Positions 34,984-44,380 are shown, counted from the first letter of the stretch. The stretch is 64,000 bases of DNA from Promethearchaeota archaeon (GCA_019058365.1 JAHPZE010000009.1:1-64000); one strand, 5' to 3'. Numbers and translations: made by a program. The notes: generated from the letters alone by a model not told the origin.

Positions 34984-36594
34984 TTGAAATCACAAGATGA
35001 ATTAGGTGTTCCAATCCCAGCAAATAAACCATTAGTAGTAAGGACAATAAAAAAAGTTACAAAGGAACAACGTGAGTATGTACTCAAAAAAACTGAATAT
35101 AGTATGTTTTCTTTTCCAGCAGATTTAACTTTTGTAGATTTTTTGTCTGATTCGGGCTCTGGAACTATGACAGATTATCAATGGGCTGCTTTATTTCATG
35201 GGGATGAGTCTTATGCTCGCAATAAGGGTTATTACGTTCTTTTAGAAGCTGTTCGAGACACATTTGAGCGAGGTGATAATCCAAAAAGATCTATAGATTT
35301 AATTCTTACTAGTGAAACAAATGTAAAAAAACTCATTGATGAGCTTTACATAACTTCATATGAGGGAGGTTTTGCAAATGGAGGTATTCATCAATTAACC
35401 CGTCCTAATGCTTTCATTGTTCCACAAGGACGTTGTGCGGAACATTTACTATTCTCAACAATAGCTCCCCTCTTAAAAGAAAATAAAAATATTACTTATT
35501 ATATCCCAAATAATGGACATTTTGATACTACTGAAGCTAATATAGTAACAAACGGCATCCAAGCTATAAATTTGTTTTCAGCAAATCTTATGGAAGATTT
35601 TCCTTATGATGAAATGGATAAAAGAAATCCCTTTAAAGGTAATATGAATCTTGAAGGACTTGAGAACCTAATTCAAGATAAGGGTGTCGAATCAATTCCA
35701 TTAATTTATGTTACAATTACAAACAATGTAGCAGCTGGTCAACCAGTCTCAATGAAAAATATAAAATCGGTTTATAAAATCGCTAAAAAATATAATCTTC
35801 CTTTTTTCTTTGATGCCTGTCGTTTCAGTGAAAATGCTAATTTTATAAAAGAATTTGAAGAAGGATATAAAAATCACTCAATCCAAAGTATTGTACAAGA
35901 AATGTTTTCTTATGTTGATGGTTTTACTATAAGTTTCAAGAAAGATGGCCTAGCTAACATGGGTGGCGGACTTTTCTTTAGAGATAAAGGTCTTTTTCAT
36001 AAAAAATTTTCCATAAATGGAGATATTGGAATTAGACTGAAAGAAAGACAGATATTAACTTTCGGAAATGATTCATACGGTGGAATGAGTGGTCGAGACA
36101 TAATGGCTTTAGCTGCAGGGCTTTATGAAGTTATAAAACAACCTTACTTAAATGAACGAGAATATCAAGTAAGAGAATTTGCACGAAAGCTCGCAAAGAA
36201 TGGTATTCCTGTCATTCTTCCAGCTGGTGGTCATGCTGTATACATTAATATGGACAAATTTTTTGAGGGAACAGATATAAAAATCGAAGATTTTGGAGGT
36301 GTTGGATTTACTATCGAACTTTTAAAACACTTTGGTATACGAGCTGTTGAATTAGGTCCGTTCGCTTTTGAGTGGGATAAAAAAACACCCGAACAACGAA
36401 AAGGGATTTTGAATTTAGTCCGTTTTGCAATGCCTCGGAATTTATATAATGCTTCGCATATAGATTATACTGTAGCAGCAATTACTGAACTTTACCATAA
36501 TAAAGAAAAAATTCCTAAAGTTAGAATTTCTCGAGGCGCAGATTTACGTCTGAGACATTTTCAAGCAGGACTTCAACCGATTTATAAATCTTAA
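34984..36594 (+). CDS. Tryptophanase/tyrosine phenol-lyase-family beta-eliminating lyase
   Basis: A 536-residue fold-type I PLP enzyme. TMTDYQWAALFHGDESYA matches the family start. VPQGRCAEHLLFS, FFFDACRFSENANF and the PLP lysine in SFKKDGLANMGGG follow, then NDSYGGMSGRD and FTIELLKHFGIRAVELG. It should split tryptophan or tyrosine to indole or phenol, pyruvate and ammonia. It is longer than E. coli TnaA (471) because of an insert around residues 115-150. Start TTG 34984. Confidence 0.85.
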   Translation: MKSQDELGVPIPANKPLVVRTIKKVTKEQREYVLKKTEYSMFSFPADLTFVDFLSDSGSGTMTDYQWAALFHGDESYARNKGYYVLLEAVRDTFERGDNPKRSIDLILTSETNVKKLIDELYITSYEGGFANGGIHQLTRPNAFIVPQGRCAEHLLFSTIAPLLKENKNITYYIPNNGHFDTTEANIVTNGIQAINLFSANLMEDFPYDEMDKRNPFKGNMNLEGLENLIQDKGVESIPLIYVTITNNVAAGQPVSMKNIKSVYKIAKKYNLPFFFDACRFSENANFIKEFEEGYKNHSIQSIVQEMFSYVDGFTISFKKDGLANMGGGLFFRDKGLFHKKFSINGDIGIRLKERQILTFGNDSYGGMSGRDIMALAAGLYEVIKQPYLNEREYQVREFARKLAKNGIPVILPAGGHAVYINMDKFFEGTDIKIEDFGGVGFTIELLKHFGIRAVELGPFAFEWDKKTPEQRKGILNLVRFAMPRNLYNASHIDYTVAAITELYHNKEKIPKVRISRGADLRLRHFQAGLQPIYKS

Positions 36595-36659
36595 TATAAT
36601 GTAATCTAAATTAACATTATTCTATATTAATTAAAAAAGTAGAAATTAATTAAAAAAAT

Positions 36660-36959
36660 TTAAATATCTAACATTCGTAATTTCTGCGAAATATCCTTTC
36701 TTCTAAGTATTTTCATAAAGTCATCTTTTCGCTGTTGAAGACGAGTCAAAAAAGTATCCAGTTTATCAAAATTATTAAAGAAAAATTCCCTGCCATCATT
36801 TATAATCTTAACACCTTTTTTATCGTTTTCAATAATTGCATATATTCCTCCTACTCCCTCAGAATGTTTTATAAATACTTTCTCTGCATCAGGAATTTTT
36901 TCATTCCCTTTTTTCGCCCAGAAATTATTTTTCAATAAATATGACCTATACATACTCAT
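36660..36959 (-). CDS. Small uncharacterised protein
   Basis: About 99 residues from ATG 36959 (GTG 36971 is in frame; a GAGGTT element lies upstream). It has a beta-rich centre (EGVGGIYAIIENDKKGVKII) and a charged helical end (QRKDDFMKILRRKDISQKL). I do not recognise it. Its 300-bp upstream region carries a set of related TCG-TAATAT repeats, so it may be a regulated or regulatory gene. It is convergent with the lyase gene. Confidence 0.55.
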   Translation of the reverse strand: MSMYRSYLLKNNFWAKKGNEKIPDAEKVFIKHSEGVGGIYAIIENDKKGVKIINDGREFFFNNFDKLDTFLTRLQQRKDDFMKILRRKDISQKLRMLDI

Positions 36960-36971
36960 TTTTCCACACAC

Positions 36972-37272
36972 AACCTCTTTTTTTTAATTATGATGAGTCA
37001 TTGAGATATGTTTATTAATATACTCGTTATGACCATCGGCATATAGTTCCGAGTAATATAAAATTCAAGTCGATTATAACATCGTGTAATATGCAAAGAA
37101 CATATCACCGACATATTATACGACTTTAACTTTATATTCCACAAGAAACATAGTTACAGAAATCCCTTATAAATCATTAAGTAAAAAGCCCAGAACTATT
37201 TACTAAATTATTTTTACTTGGGGTTATTTAAATAAAATTTCAATTGGAAAATTTCATTAAAATAAAATAAAA
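36972..37272. other. Intergenic region with repeated TCG-TAATAT elements
   Basis: 301 bp without a gene. The part at 37022-37130 is distinctly less A/T-rich than its surroundings and holds three related 12-mers (annotated separately) plus looser TCGATTATAA and TCGTTATGA copies. The rest is unremarkable. Confidence 0.5.
37049..37123. repeat. Three related 12-mers, candidate operator array
   Basis: CCGAGTAATATA at 37049-37060, TCGTGTAATATG at 37082-37093 and the inverted copy CATATTATACGA at 37112-37123. The second and third form an imperfect inverted repeat 18 bp apart. Starts are 33 and 30 bp apart, about three helical turns. They lie upstream of the 36660-36959 gene. Confidence 0.4.
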
Positions 37273-38064
37273 TTAAGGATATTTTTCATGTAAGCTTTTT
37301 ATAAAATCATCTAATTCCTTTATAGTTTTTTTCTTTGAGTCATAAGCTACTTTCCCACATTCATCTTCCATATCAAAACATGATTTAATATAAGCTTTAT
37401 TCATAATCGTTAACATAGTCTTTGTAAAGAAGATAAATTCTGTCTGATACTTAACAATCTGCTTCGCGAAATTAAGAGTTTCAGTATCAAGGTGATCGAG
37501 TGGAAAAATTCTTGCTGGAAAATTAATGTTCAGTAATTCATTCACACCAAATTTATCTGTAGTAAAAAGGAGATTCTTTGCATAGGTCAACCCTAGTCCT
37601 AATAAGGGTAAAAGAGTCGCTCCAGTCTGAGGAAAAGCTGAAATTGCGAGTTCTGGTAATCTCAAATATAATTCATCAATAGGTCTATCAGCAAAAATCC
37701 TTATATCAGAAGCCATAATCACCATTACTCCAAAACCTATAGCAATGCCTTGAATCTGTGTAATTACTAGTTTTTTCATAAGAACAATAGTCTCATTGAC
37801 CTTTCTACCCCATTCAGTTATTTGTACTACTTTTTCAGGAGAACCTTGTATTTCTTTAAGATCATACCCTGCTGAGAAAAATCTTTGTCCCGTACTCTTA
37901 ATCAAAATACACTTAACGTTCTCATCTCTGTCAGCACTAATTAAACTTTCATATATTAATTTTAACATAGGAATATTGCACGCATTCGCCTTATTTGGTC
38001 TGTTTATTGTAATTGTAGCAATACGCCCTTTTACTTCATATAGAATAAATTCTTGTTCACTCAT
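37273..38064 (-). CDS. Enoyl-CoA hydratase/isomerase-family protein
   Basis: A 263-residue crotonase. The oxyanion-hole region is FSAGYDLKEI (near 67) and the second loop is IQGIAIGFGVMV. The active-site Glu in LPELAISAFP is kept, but the usual Glu in the GGGCE-type loop is replaced (GFGVM), so it may be an isomerase rather than a hydratase. Single gene. It fits with the acyl-CoA ligase and dehydrogenases of the window. Confidence 0.82.
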   Translation of the reverse strand: MSEQEFILYEVKGRIATITINRPNKANACNIPMLKLIYESLISADRDENVKCILIKSTGQRFFSAGYDLKEIQGSPEKVVQITEWGRKVNETIVLMKKLVITQIQGIAIGFGVMVIMASDIRIFADRPIDELYLRLPELAISAFPQTGATLLPLLGLGLTYAKNLLFTTDKFGVNELLNINFPARIFPLDHLDTETLNFAKQIVKYQTEFIFFTKTMLTIMNKAYIKSCFDMEDECGKVAYDSKKKTIKELDDFIKSLHEKYP

Positions 38065-38414
38065 AAGATCTTTAACTCACGATTTAATATAAACTATATA
38101 AAGATACGTAGATATTATTTGAGTTTTAATTGTATGTTTATTAGATTAATCTTATAATTTCGGATAATTATGATTACTAATAATATTCAAAGAAGTTAAA
38201 TGGATTGTACAAATTGAAAAAAAAATTTGATGAAATTAAGGATTTTAAAAAAATTATTGGAAAAATGATCCATTTCGTCTATTTTAAACGGATTCTAATA
38301 TGTTAGTCTTACCATAACGGAAAATATCTGAAATGATTGGATTAAAATGTATTAATCAATACATATATAATTGCTGAAGCAAGGGAGAAGTGTGTATTTT
38401 TCATAACATAAGGA
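38065..38414. other. Intergenic region with promoter and inverted repeats
   Basis: 350 bp between divergent genes. Near the plus-strand gene it holds the inverted repeat at 38347-38364, an overlapping TATA-like ACATATATAA, and a short TTGCT-GA-AGCAA hairpin at 38371-38382. No gene seen. Confidence 0.5.
38347..38364 (+). promoter_or_regulatory. Inverted repeat overlapping a TATA box
   Basis: ATGTATT-AATC-AATACAT, arms of 7 bp. The right arm runs into ACATATATAA (38361-38370), a good archaeal TATA box about 45-75 bp before the next gene. A repressor bound here would cover the TATA box. Inferred from symmetry. Confidence 0.4.
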
Positions 38415-38735
38415 TTGAGGTGGTATAAGCTAAAAATGATAGCTGAAATAGAGTTTTTTACGGAAATTTTCGAAGAATTTCTGGGTATGGACAATCAAAT
38501 TTATGAGAATGAATTATGGAAAGCTCATTCAATAATTAAGTTAATGCGAGTTTCAAACGAATTTGTTGATAAAGAACTTGTAGAAGAAGGTTTAAAAATA
38601 ATTATTAATTTATGCAGATTTAAAGAGTGCGGAGATCTGTTAGACTCTTATGAAAAAGAAAGTTATCCAATAAATGAATTAGAAGAATCAGAAAAAATCC
38701 TACTTGGATCAATTTTAAAAGCAGAATTTACTTAA
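38415..38735 (+). CDS. Small helical acidic protein, unknown
   Basis: A 106-residue protein (or 99 from ATG 38436, which follows a GAGGTGG element). It is helical and rich in Glu and Leu, with FFTEIFEEFLGMD and VDKELVEEGLKIIINLC segments. No motif is recognised. Its end overlaps that of the convergent PUA gene by 8 bp. Confidence 0.5.
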   Translation: MRWYKLKMIAEIEFFTEIFEEFLGMDNQIYENELWKAHSIIKLMRVSNEFVDKELVEEGLKIIINLCRFKECGDLLDSYEKESYPINELEESEKILLGSILKAEFT

Positions 38736-39234
38736 ACTGTTTCTCAAATTCCCAAATAGAATCTTGGATTGTGTGAAGATTCCTTATAACTTTTCCAGAG
38801 CTTTTTATTTCCATTTCAGGAGCATCAAACATTGCTTTTCCAATAGCTAAAGCTCTACTTTTAGTTTCTTCTATAATCACTACGATATCTCCTTTTTTGA
38901 TATCAGGATCTATTTTGGTAATGCCTGGTCGCATTATATCAGCACCATTAGCAACATGTCGAATAGCTCCAAAATCAACAACTATGGTCTTCAAATCTAC
39001 TTGATTATTCAATAATAATGTTAAGACTGGAATATATCCCTCCTTTGATTTAAAGAGCTTTAACACATTGTTTATTGCGTATAATGTGTCTCCTGCTTCT
39101 GTTTGAATGACTTCTATATTACATTTTTTAGGAAATATTTGATTAACGAACTTTTCATCATATTGCTTTAAGATTTCGTCTTTCAAGGGTTTTAATTCGG
39201 ATTTTCGTATGAAATGTCTTTGTTTTATCTTCAT
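38728..39234 (-). CDS. PUA-domain RNA-binding protein (archaeal MCT-1/Tma20-like)
   Basis: A 168-residue protein with an N-terminal pre-PUA domain (about 1-80: KQRHFIRKSELKPLKDEI) and a C-terminal PUA domain (about 85-160). In the PUA domain VVDFGAIRHVANGADIMRPGI and KKGDIVVIIEETKSRALAIG are typical. Archaeal members are related to eukaryotic MCT-1 and the eIF2D N-terminus and bind RNA or ribosomes. Function is inferred from the family. Single gene. Confidence 0.88.
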   Translation of the reverse strand: MKIKQRHFIRKSELKPLKDEILKQYDEKFVNQIFPKKCNIEVIQTEAGDTLYAINNVLKLFKSKEGYIPVLTLLLNNQVDLKTIVVDFGAIRHVANGADIMRPGITKIDPDIKKGDIVVIIEETKSRALAIGKAMFDAPEMEIKSSGKVIRNLHTIQDSIWEFEKQFK

Positions 39235-39311
39235 TAGATAAAAAATAAAATTTAAGAAAATTAAAATTTAGTATTTTATGAGATAAGACATAATTTATTT
39301 TTTGTGTAAGA

Positions 39312-39860
39312 ATGATGAATAAAGTTTACACATCTGCGGTTGTTATTATTCCTCCACAAGAAAGTTGGGCATCAATTCAAGAAATTCGAAAAATTTATGA
39401 CCGAAATGTTAATAGATGGATGCCTCACATAACTTTACTCTATCCATTCAGACCTGAAAATGAATATATGGCACTTGAAAAGAAATTTTCAGAAGTATGT
39501 AAAAAAATTCCCGCATTTGAAGTCACTCTTCAAGATTTTCACTACTTTAACCATGGACATCAAATTTTTACATTATGGCTTAAGCCAAAGCCATTTGATA
39601 AAATTCAAGATTTACAGGCTAAAATTCTTAAACTAATACCAGACTGTAATGATGTAAATAATTTTAAGAATGGCTTTAACTCGCATTTAAGTGTAGGTCA
39701 AATTAAGGGTAAAAATAATCTCTTAGAGATTACTAAAAATTTAGAAGGTAGATGGAAAATAATTAAATTTTTTTTGAGTGAAATTTTTTTTATCTCCCGT
39801 GAACAAAATAAAACTTCAAGATTTGAAATAAAAAAACGAATTCAACTTAGAATAGAATGA
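39312..39860 (+). CDS. 2H phosphoesterase (LigT / 2'-5' RNA ligase-like)
   Basis: A 182-residue protein with the two H-x-T/S-x motifs of the 2H superfamily: MPHITLLYPF (near 38) and NSHLSVGQI (near 117), spaced as in LigT/CPDase proteins. Members cleave or form 2',5' or 2',3'-cyclic phosphodiesters in RNA or nucleotides. It is followed after 66 bp by a GTPase gene in the same direction. Confidence 0.85.
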   Translation: MMNKVYTSAVVIIPPQESWASIQEIRKIYDRNVNRWMPHITLLYPFRPENEYMALEKKFSEVCKKIPAFEVTLQDFHYFNHGHQIFTLWLKPKPFDKIQDLQAKILKLIPDCNDVNNFKNGFNSHLSVGQIKGKNNLLEITKNLEGRWKIIKFFLSEIFFISREQNKTSRFEIKKRIQLRIE

Positions 39861-39926
39861 TTAAAATTTTTATATTCGAAACTCATTAATTAATTAATTA
39901 AAAATTGAAAAATTTCAAAAAGATAC

Positions 39927-40517
39927 TTGAGAAAAATCATGACAGATGATAAGAAAGAAGGACAATTAGTGTTTCATGGGCGTACAGAAATGATCTTTAA
40001 GATAATCGTGATCGGAGACCCCGCAGTTGGTAAAACCAGCCTTTTAACAAATTTCTGTGGTGAAAAATTCAATTATGAGTATATACCAACCGTAGGTGTT
40101 AACATCACGAAAGAACCAGTCACAATAAAGAACGATATGGGTAAAGATATAAAAATTAATCTAATGATTTGGGATATAGCTGGTCAGCCTCAATTCTATA
40201 TGTTACATCGGCCATATTTCAACGGTGCTGATGGAATGATGTTAGTTTATGATTTAACTCGCTCAAGCTCTTTCTCAAATATAAATAATTGGTTTTCAAC
40301 CGCAGTTAAATATGGACTTTCGGGAATTCCACGTCTTTTAATTGGTAATAAAATAGATTTGAATGAAGAGCGAAAGATTATATTACCCATGGCAGAGCAT
40401 TTAAGTGAAAAAATTGATGCGCCATTTTTCGAGACTTCGGCATTAACAGGAAAAAATGTTAAATTAATTTTTGAGAAGATGGCTAAACTTACCTTTAGTT
40501 CAAAATTGGAGGAATAA
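39927..40517 (+). CDS. Rab/Ras-family small GTPase
   Basis: A 196-residue GTPase with all five G motifs: GDPAVGKTS, the effector-loop Thr in EYIPTVGVN, WDIAGQPQF (catalytic Gln present), GNKIDL and ETSAL. There is no C-terminal cysteine for prenylation, so membrane attachment, if any, is by other means. Start TTG 39927 or ATG 39939. This eukaryote-like GTPase type is greatly expanded in Asgard archaea and supports the taxonomic call. Confidence 0.93.
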   Translation: MRKIMTDDKKEGQLVFHGRTEMIFKIIVIGDPAVGKTSLLTNFCGEKFNYEYIPTVGVNITKEPVTIKNDMGKDIKINLMIWDIAGQPQFYMLHRPYFNGADGMMLVYDLTRSSSFSNINNWFSTAVKYGLSGIPRLLIGNKIDLNEERKIILPMAEHLSEKIDAPFFETSALTGKNVKLIFEKMAKLTFSSKLEE

Positions 40518-40806
40518 GTACATTTTTCACAATCTACTTCTATATCATTAGTAATTTTTGTTTTAATCTCATAAACCGTAGGATTTAAATATATAGTAAT
40601 TTAAAATTCATTAACAAATTTGATCGCTATTTGCCTCTTTTCAGAAGAGAGGTTAAAGAGAAGCTATTATTCCATTGATTTCATTTACTTTTTTTATAAT
40701 ACTACTTATCATTAATTCTCTCTAACAGTGTTAATTCGCTTTTAAAAGATGGCTATTATAAAAATGATTCTTAAGGATATATAATTAAATTTTAATTTAT
40801 ATGACG
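40518..40806. other. Intergenic region with a short hairpin
   Basis: 289 bp between convergent genes. CCTCTTTTC at 40634-40642 and GAAGAGAGG at 40644-40652 pair almost fully (one mismatch) to give a compact hairpin. No T-run follows it directly. It may be a terminator for the GTPase gene; nothing else is seen. Confidence 0.4.
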
Positions 40807-41409
40807 TTAGAGTTTATTTATCCAAAATACGATCTTTTCTTTTAATGAATCTTTGATATCATCGGAGAGATCTTCTTGACCAATTAACATCTTTCCAAAT
40901 TGTGAGATTTCATATAGAATTCTATGACCTCCTTTAAAGATAAATATATCTTCTTTTATATTCTCGAGTTGTCCAATAACCACATCAGGTTCCTTAATAT
41001 CATCAATTTCATTCTTTAGAGTATTGAATTGTTCAATAATTGATTCTTTTTTATCAGTTGCAGATGCGTCCCGATCTACTTCTCCACGTTTGTCTTCTTT
41101 TGAGTGAAGTGATATCTCTGATCTTTGAATCAAAGACCTGATTAAATCAAGTTCTGCTTCTAAAATTTTTTGATTTTCAATCACATTCTTAAATTGAGGA
41201 GTTAATGATTTAATATCGAGTGTTGCTTTACTCAACTCATTGATTTTGTCAGTTAGCATATTGATTTTTAAATTCGTTTGTCCCATCTTGGTAATAATAT
41301 CAAGACCAAATTTTTCTAGAATTGAGGCGAATTTATCTATTTTTTCATCCGCTTCTTTAATGAAGGTAATCGCTTCTTTTACATCTATTTTATCTGTATC
41401 TCCCATCAA
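40807..41409 (-). CDS. Coiled-coil protein next to GTPase genes
   Basis: A 200-residue protein. The N-terminal two-thirds are helical heptads (DEKIDKFASILEKFG, LKINMLTDKINELS, LEAELDLIRSLIQ). A charged hinge (KEDKRGEVDRDASATDKKE) leads to a helical C-terminal part (about 130-200). No enzyme motif. It is divergent from the longin-GTPase gene and convergent with a Rab-like GTPase, so it could be a GTPase effector or scaffold; this is only contextual. Confidence 0.6.
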   Translation of the reverse strand: MMGDTDKIDVKEAITFIKEADEKIDKFASILEKFGLDIITKMGQTNLKINMLTDKINELSKATLDIKSLTPQFKNVIENQKILEAELDLIRSLIQRSEISLHSKEDKRGEVDRDASATDKKESIIEQFNTLKNEIDDIKEPDVVIGQLENIKEDIFIFKGGHRILYEISQFGKMLIGQEDLSDDIKDSLKEKIVFWINKL

Positions 41410-41708
41410 TTATCCTCTTTTCGATATTTTATAACGAGATCCATCAATTTGGAAATATATTTTTCATTTAAGAATTATTTTTCATATAAAATTCTTATTT
41501 AAATAATTAAAATGCTCTTATAAAAAATTTCTTACCAAAAAATTACTGTGAAATTCAAGTTTCTCAAAATTCTATTGTTTAGATTTTTCTGCAATAAGTA
41601 CTCCTAAAAACAAAAATTTATGTTCATTTTATTTTTAATAGTAAATATTCAGTTATATTGAAATAAAATAATAATAATAAAAGCCCTAAACCAGCCGTAA
41701 TCCTCAAT

Positions 41709-42578
41709 ATGATCCAGTACATTAACATTCTTACGAAAGACGGTAAATCGTTGTTGTTTAGGAACTATGGTAGTTCTGAAGTTGATAGAGATTTGTTAGC
41801 GGGATTTCTAAGCGCCTTTTCAGGCTTTATGAAAGAAATTAGTCAAAGTGATATTAAAAGTACACAAACTGAGGATTTCAAATATTATTATACAATCATT
41901 GACACTATTATAATTGTGGTATGTACGGACCTCGAGGACGATGATTCGGTCGTGAATTCGAAGATATTAAGCATAAGAACAAAATTTAATGATAAGTATG
42001 GGAAAATTCTTGAGAATGAAAGTTGGGGAGGAAATCGTAGTATTTTTACTGAATTTGAACATGAATTAGATAATATTATTTTAGGTGCTATTAAAGTATC
42101 GATTATAGGATTTGGGGGCGTTGGGAAAACTACATTAACAAAATTAATCTGTGGAAAGAATGTTGACCTTGAATATGTTCCTACAATTACAGCTGATATT
42201 GCTGCTTATGATGGCGATGAATTTGAAAGATCTATAACATTATGGGATTTTGCAGGACAATCCCAATTCAGATCTTTATGGAAAAGTCTTTTACAGGGAA
42301 CTGATATTACATTACTGGTTACAGATTCTACATTTGAGGGGATTAAGAATTCAAAAGAAATAATCCATGATATTTTAGATAAATTTTATCATGATAAATT
42401 AGTCATAGGCATTGCGAACAAACAAGATTTACCAAATAGGCTTACACCAGAATTTTGTGAAAAAATCATCTCCAGCGAAAGCCGTGTTATTAAGACTTAT
42501 GGTATGATTGCGATTGAACCTATGTATCGAGAGAAAATTTTAGCAATTTTGAAAGAAGCTATTAAAAAAATTTCATAA
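41709..42578 (+). CDS. Longin-domain/small GTPase fusion
   Basis: A 289-residue protein. Residues about 1-105 look like a longin fold: YINILTKDGKSLLF strands, the helix RDLLAGFLSAFSGFMKEI, strands KYYYTIIDTIIIVVCTD and a final helix. Residues about 125-289 are an Arf/Ras-like GTPase: GFGGVGKTT, LEYVPTITADI, WDFAGQSQF and ANKQDL. The pairing recalls the eukaryotic SRP receptor, where a longin-like domain of the alpha subunit binds the Arf-like beta subunit. Followed after 41 bp by the phosphohexomutase gene. Confidence 0.82.
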   Translation: MIQYINILTKDGKSLLFRNYGSSEVDRDLLAGFLSAFSGFMKEISQSDIKSTQTEDFKYYYTIIDTIIIVVCTDLEDDDSVVNSKILSIRTKFNDKYGKILENESWGGNRSIFTEFEHELDNIILGAIKVSIIGFGGVGKTTLTKLICGKNVDLEYVPTITADIAAYDGDEFERSITLWDFAGQSQFRSLWKSLLQGTDITLLVTDSTFEGIKNSKEIIHDILDKFYHDKLVIGIANKQDLPNRLTPEFCEKIISSESRVIKTYGMIAIEPMYREKILAILKEAIKKIS

Positions 42579-42619
42579 ATTTTTAATATAAATAAAAAAA
42601 TGATTTCAATCTGTTTTAG

Positions 42620-44380
42620 GTGTGTAATTTGATTGATTTTGAAAAAGAGGATATTAAATTCGAACAGAAGGAAGAGGGAATAAAAATTTTAAAATTACCC
42701 GAATTAACGGAAGAAGAAAAGGAAATTGTCGACCCAATTGTTGCTCCTACGTCAGGATTACGAATTCAACTTCTTGACATTAAAATCACAGATGAGAAAG
42801 AAAAATATGTTTTGACCAATAGAAAACTCTTTCTATTTCTTAGAATGTTCAAAGCTATCAGTCGAAAATTTAAAGAAATGAAAAACAGTCAAAATTTAAA
42901 AATTTTAATTTTTACAGATGACCGACCAACTAAAGATCTATTACTACAATATTGTTCTGAAATTTTCGCTTATGATGGATTTGAGATTTATTATCAGAAA
43001 GATAATCCCGGAGAATCAAAGATTTCTTCTCCCTATGGAGCAGCATCAGTTGCTTTATATGAAGATATAAAATTAGTTATTGTCTTAACTGCAAGCCATA
43101 ATGATTTATCTTGGAATGGTATAAAACTATATATTGATTATCCTATCCCAATATCAGGTGATTTACTCAAGGATATTTCAAAAAAAGCACTTAAGGTGAA
43201 AGAAATTTCATTTAAATCAGACTTCATACCTAGATCTCTTGAAGCAGAACAAAAAAATAATGATTATGTAATTAACTTGTTATCAAAAGTAATAGAAATA
43301 AACAATATAAAAGGTAAGAATATAGTTATTTGGCCTTATTTAGGTAAAGCTAGAGGTATTGTAAACCTATTTAAGCAATATGGAGCAAATCTTACTGTTG
43401 TCGATGAAGAGCTTAATCCACCTAATCCTTTAAAAAATATAAAAGAATCAAAACTTCAACAGATAATGACTCAAGCCGACTCAAATATTGCAATTTTATT
43501 AGATGCTGATAGAGATAGAATTGTTTTATATGTTAAAGAGAATGAGAAATATTTTACATATATACCAAATGAAATCTATTCTGCAATGCACAATATTTTA
43601 GCAAAGGAATTTAACAAAAAAATTATAAATGTTAGGACAATCCCTAGTGATTTACGGGGAGATGATTCCAGCTTTATAAATATTTTAACTGGGGTAGGAT
43701 ATAAACATTTAGGTATAATAATGTATTTTCTTCTTGGAATTGAAGTAGACCAGTCAAAAATTGATACTGCAATAATGTATTTTGAAGATGAGAATAAAAA
43801 TTTAATAAAGATTAACAATTCTGCTCCACTTAGACAACAAATTATTCAATTAATGGAAAATAGGCATCTAGAAGAAGAATCTTTTTTAATGGTATATTGG
43901 GAAGAAAGTGGAGGACATACATTAAATATCTTAAACGTTTCAAAAAATAAAAATACAGGGATTTATGACTTTAAAACTGATTTTACAATCATTGCAGACA
44001 AGTATCCTGTTCCAGCACTAGCGTTAATCACCGAACTTATTTGTATGGGACATAATATTTCGGAATCAATTGATTGGTCAATTAAAGGAATAAACCGCAC
44101 TATACCCGCTAATGACGAAGAAAAAATCAAAATTATGAAGCATTTTGAAAAAAATAATGGAAAACGAATTACCATTTATAATAAGGATTATGAAGTTCAA
44201 GCATTATCAGATAATAATGGCATGATTGATATTTATCAATTGAAAAGTAATGACTCAACTCTTTATTTCAGGCCAAGCGGAACAGGTCCAGAGGTTAGAT
44301 TTTATATTTTTGGAAAGGTAGAGACTCACTTAGATGAAATTGAAAGAGTTCAAGAATATGTAAAAGAAAATTATAGTTAA
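42620..44380 (+). CDS. Alpha-D-phosphohexomutase (divergent phosphomannomutase/phosphoglucomutase)
   Basis: A 586-residue protein with the four family loops: the catalytic Ser in TASHNDLSWNG (canonical TASHNP), the Mg2+ loop DADRDR, the sugar loop WEESGGH and the phosphate loop RPSGTGPEVR. All key Ser and Asp residues are kept, so it should interconvert hexose 1- and 6-phosphates. It is longer and more divergent than usual (about 450). Start TTG 42620. It is probably co-transcribed with the longin-GTPase. Confidence 0.8.
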   Translation: MCNLIDFEKEDIKFEQKEEGIKILKLPELTEEEKEIVDPIVAPTSGLRIQLLDIKITDEKEKYVLTNRKLFLFLRMFKAISRKFKEMKNSQNLKILIFTDDRPTKDLLLQYCSEIFAYDGFEIYYQKDNPGESKISSPYGAASVALYEDIKLVIVLTASHNDLSWNGIKLYIDYPIPISGDLLKDISKKALKVKEISFKSDFIPRSLEAEQKNNDYVINLLSKVIEINNIKGKNIVIWPYLGKARGIVNLFKQYGANLTVVDEELNPPNPLKNIKESKLQQIMTQADSNIAILLDADRDRIVLYVKENEKYFTYIPNEIYSAMHNILAKEFNKKIINVRTIPSDLRGDDSSFINILTGVGYKHLGIIMYFLLGIEVDQSKIDTAIMYFEDENKNLIKINNSAPLRQQIIQLMENRHLEEESFLMVYWEESGGHTLNILNVSKNKNTGIYDFKTDFTIIADKYPVPALALITELICMGHNISESIDWSIKGINRTIPANDEEKIKIMKHFEKNNGKRITIYNKDYEVQALSDNNGMIDIYQLKSNDSTLYFRPSGTGPEVRFYIFGKVETHLDEIERVQEYVKENYS

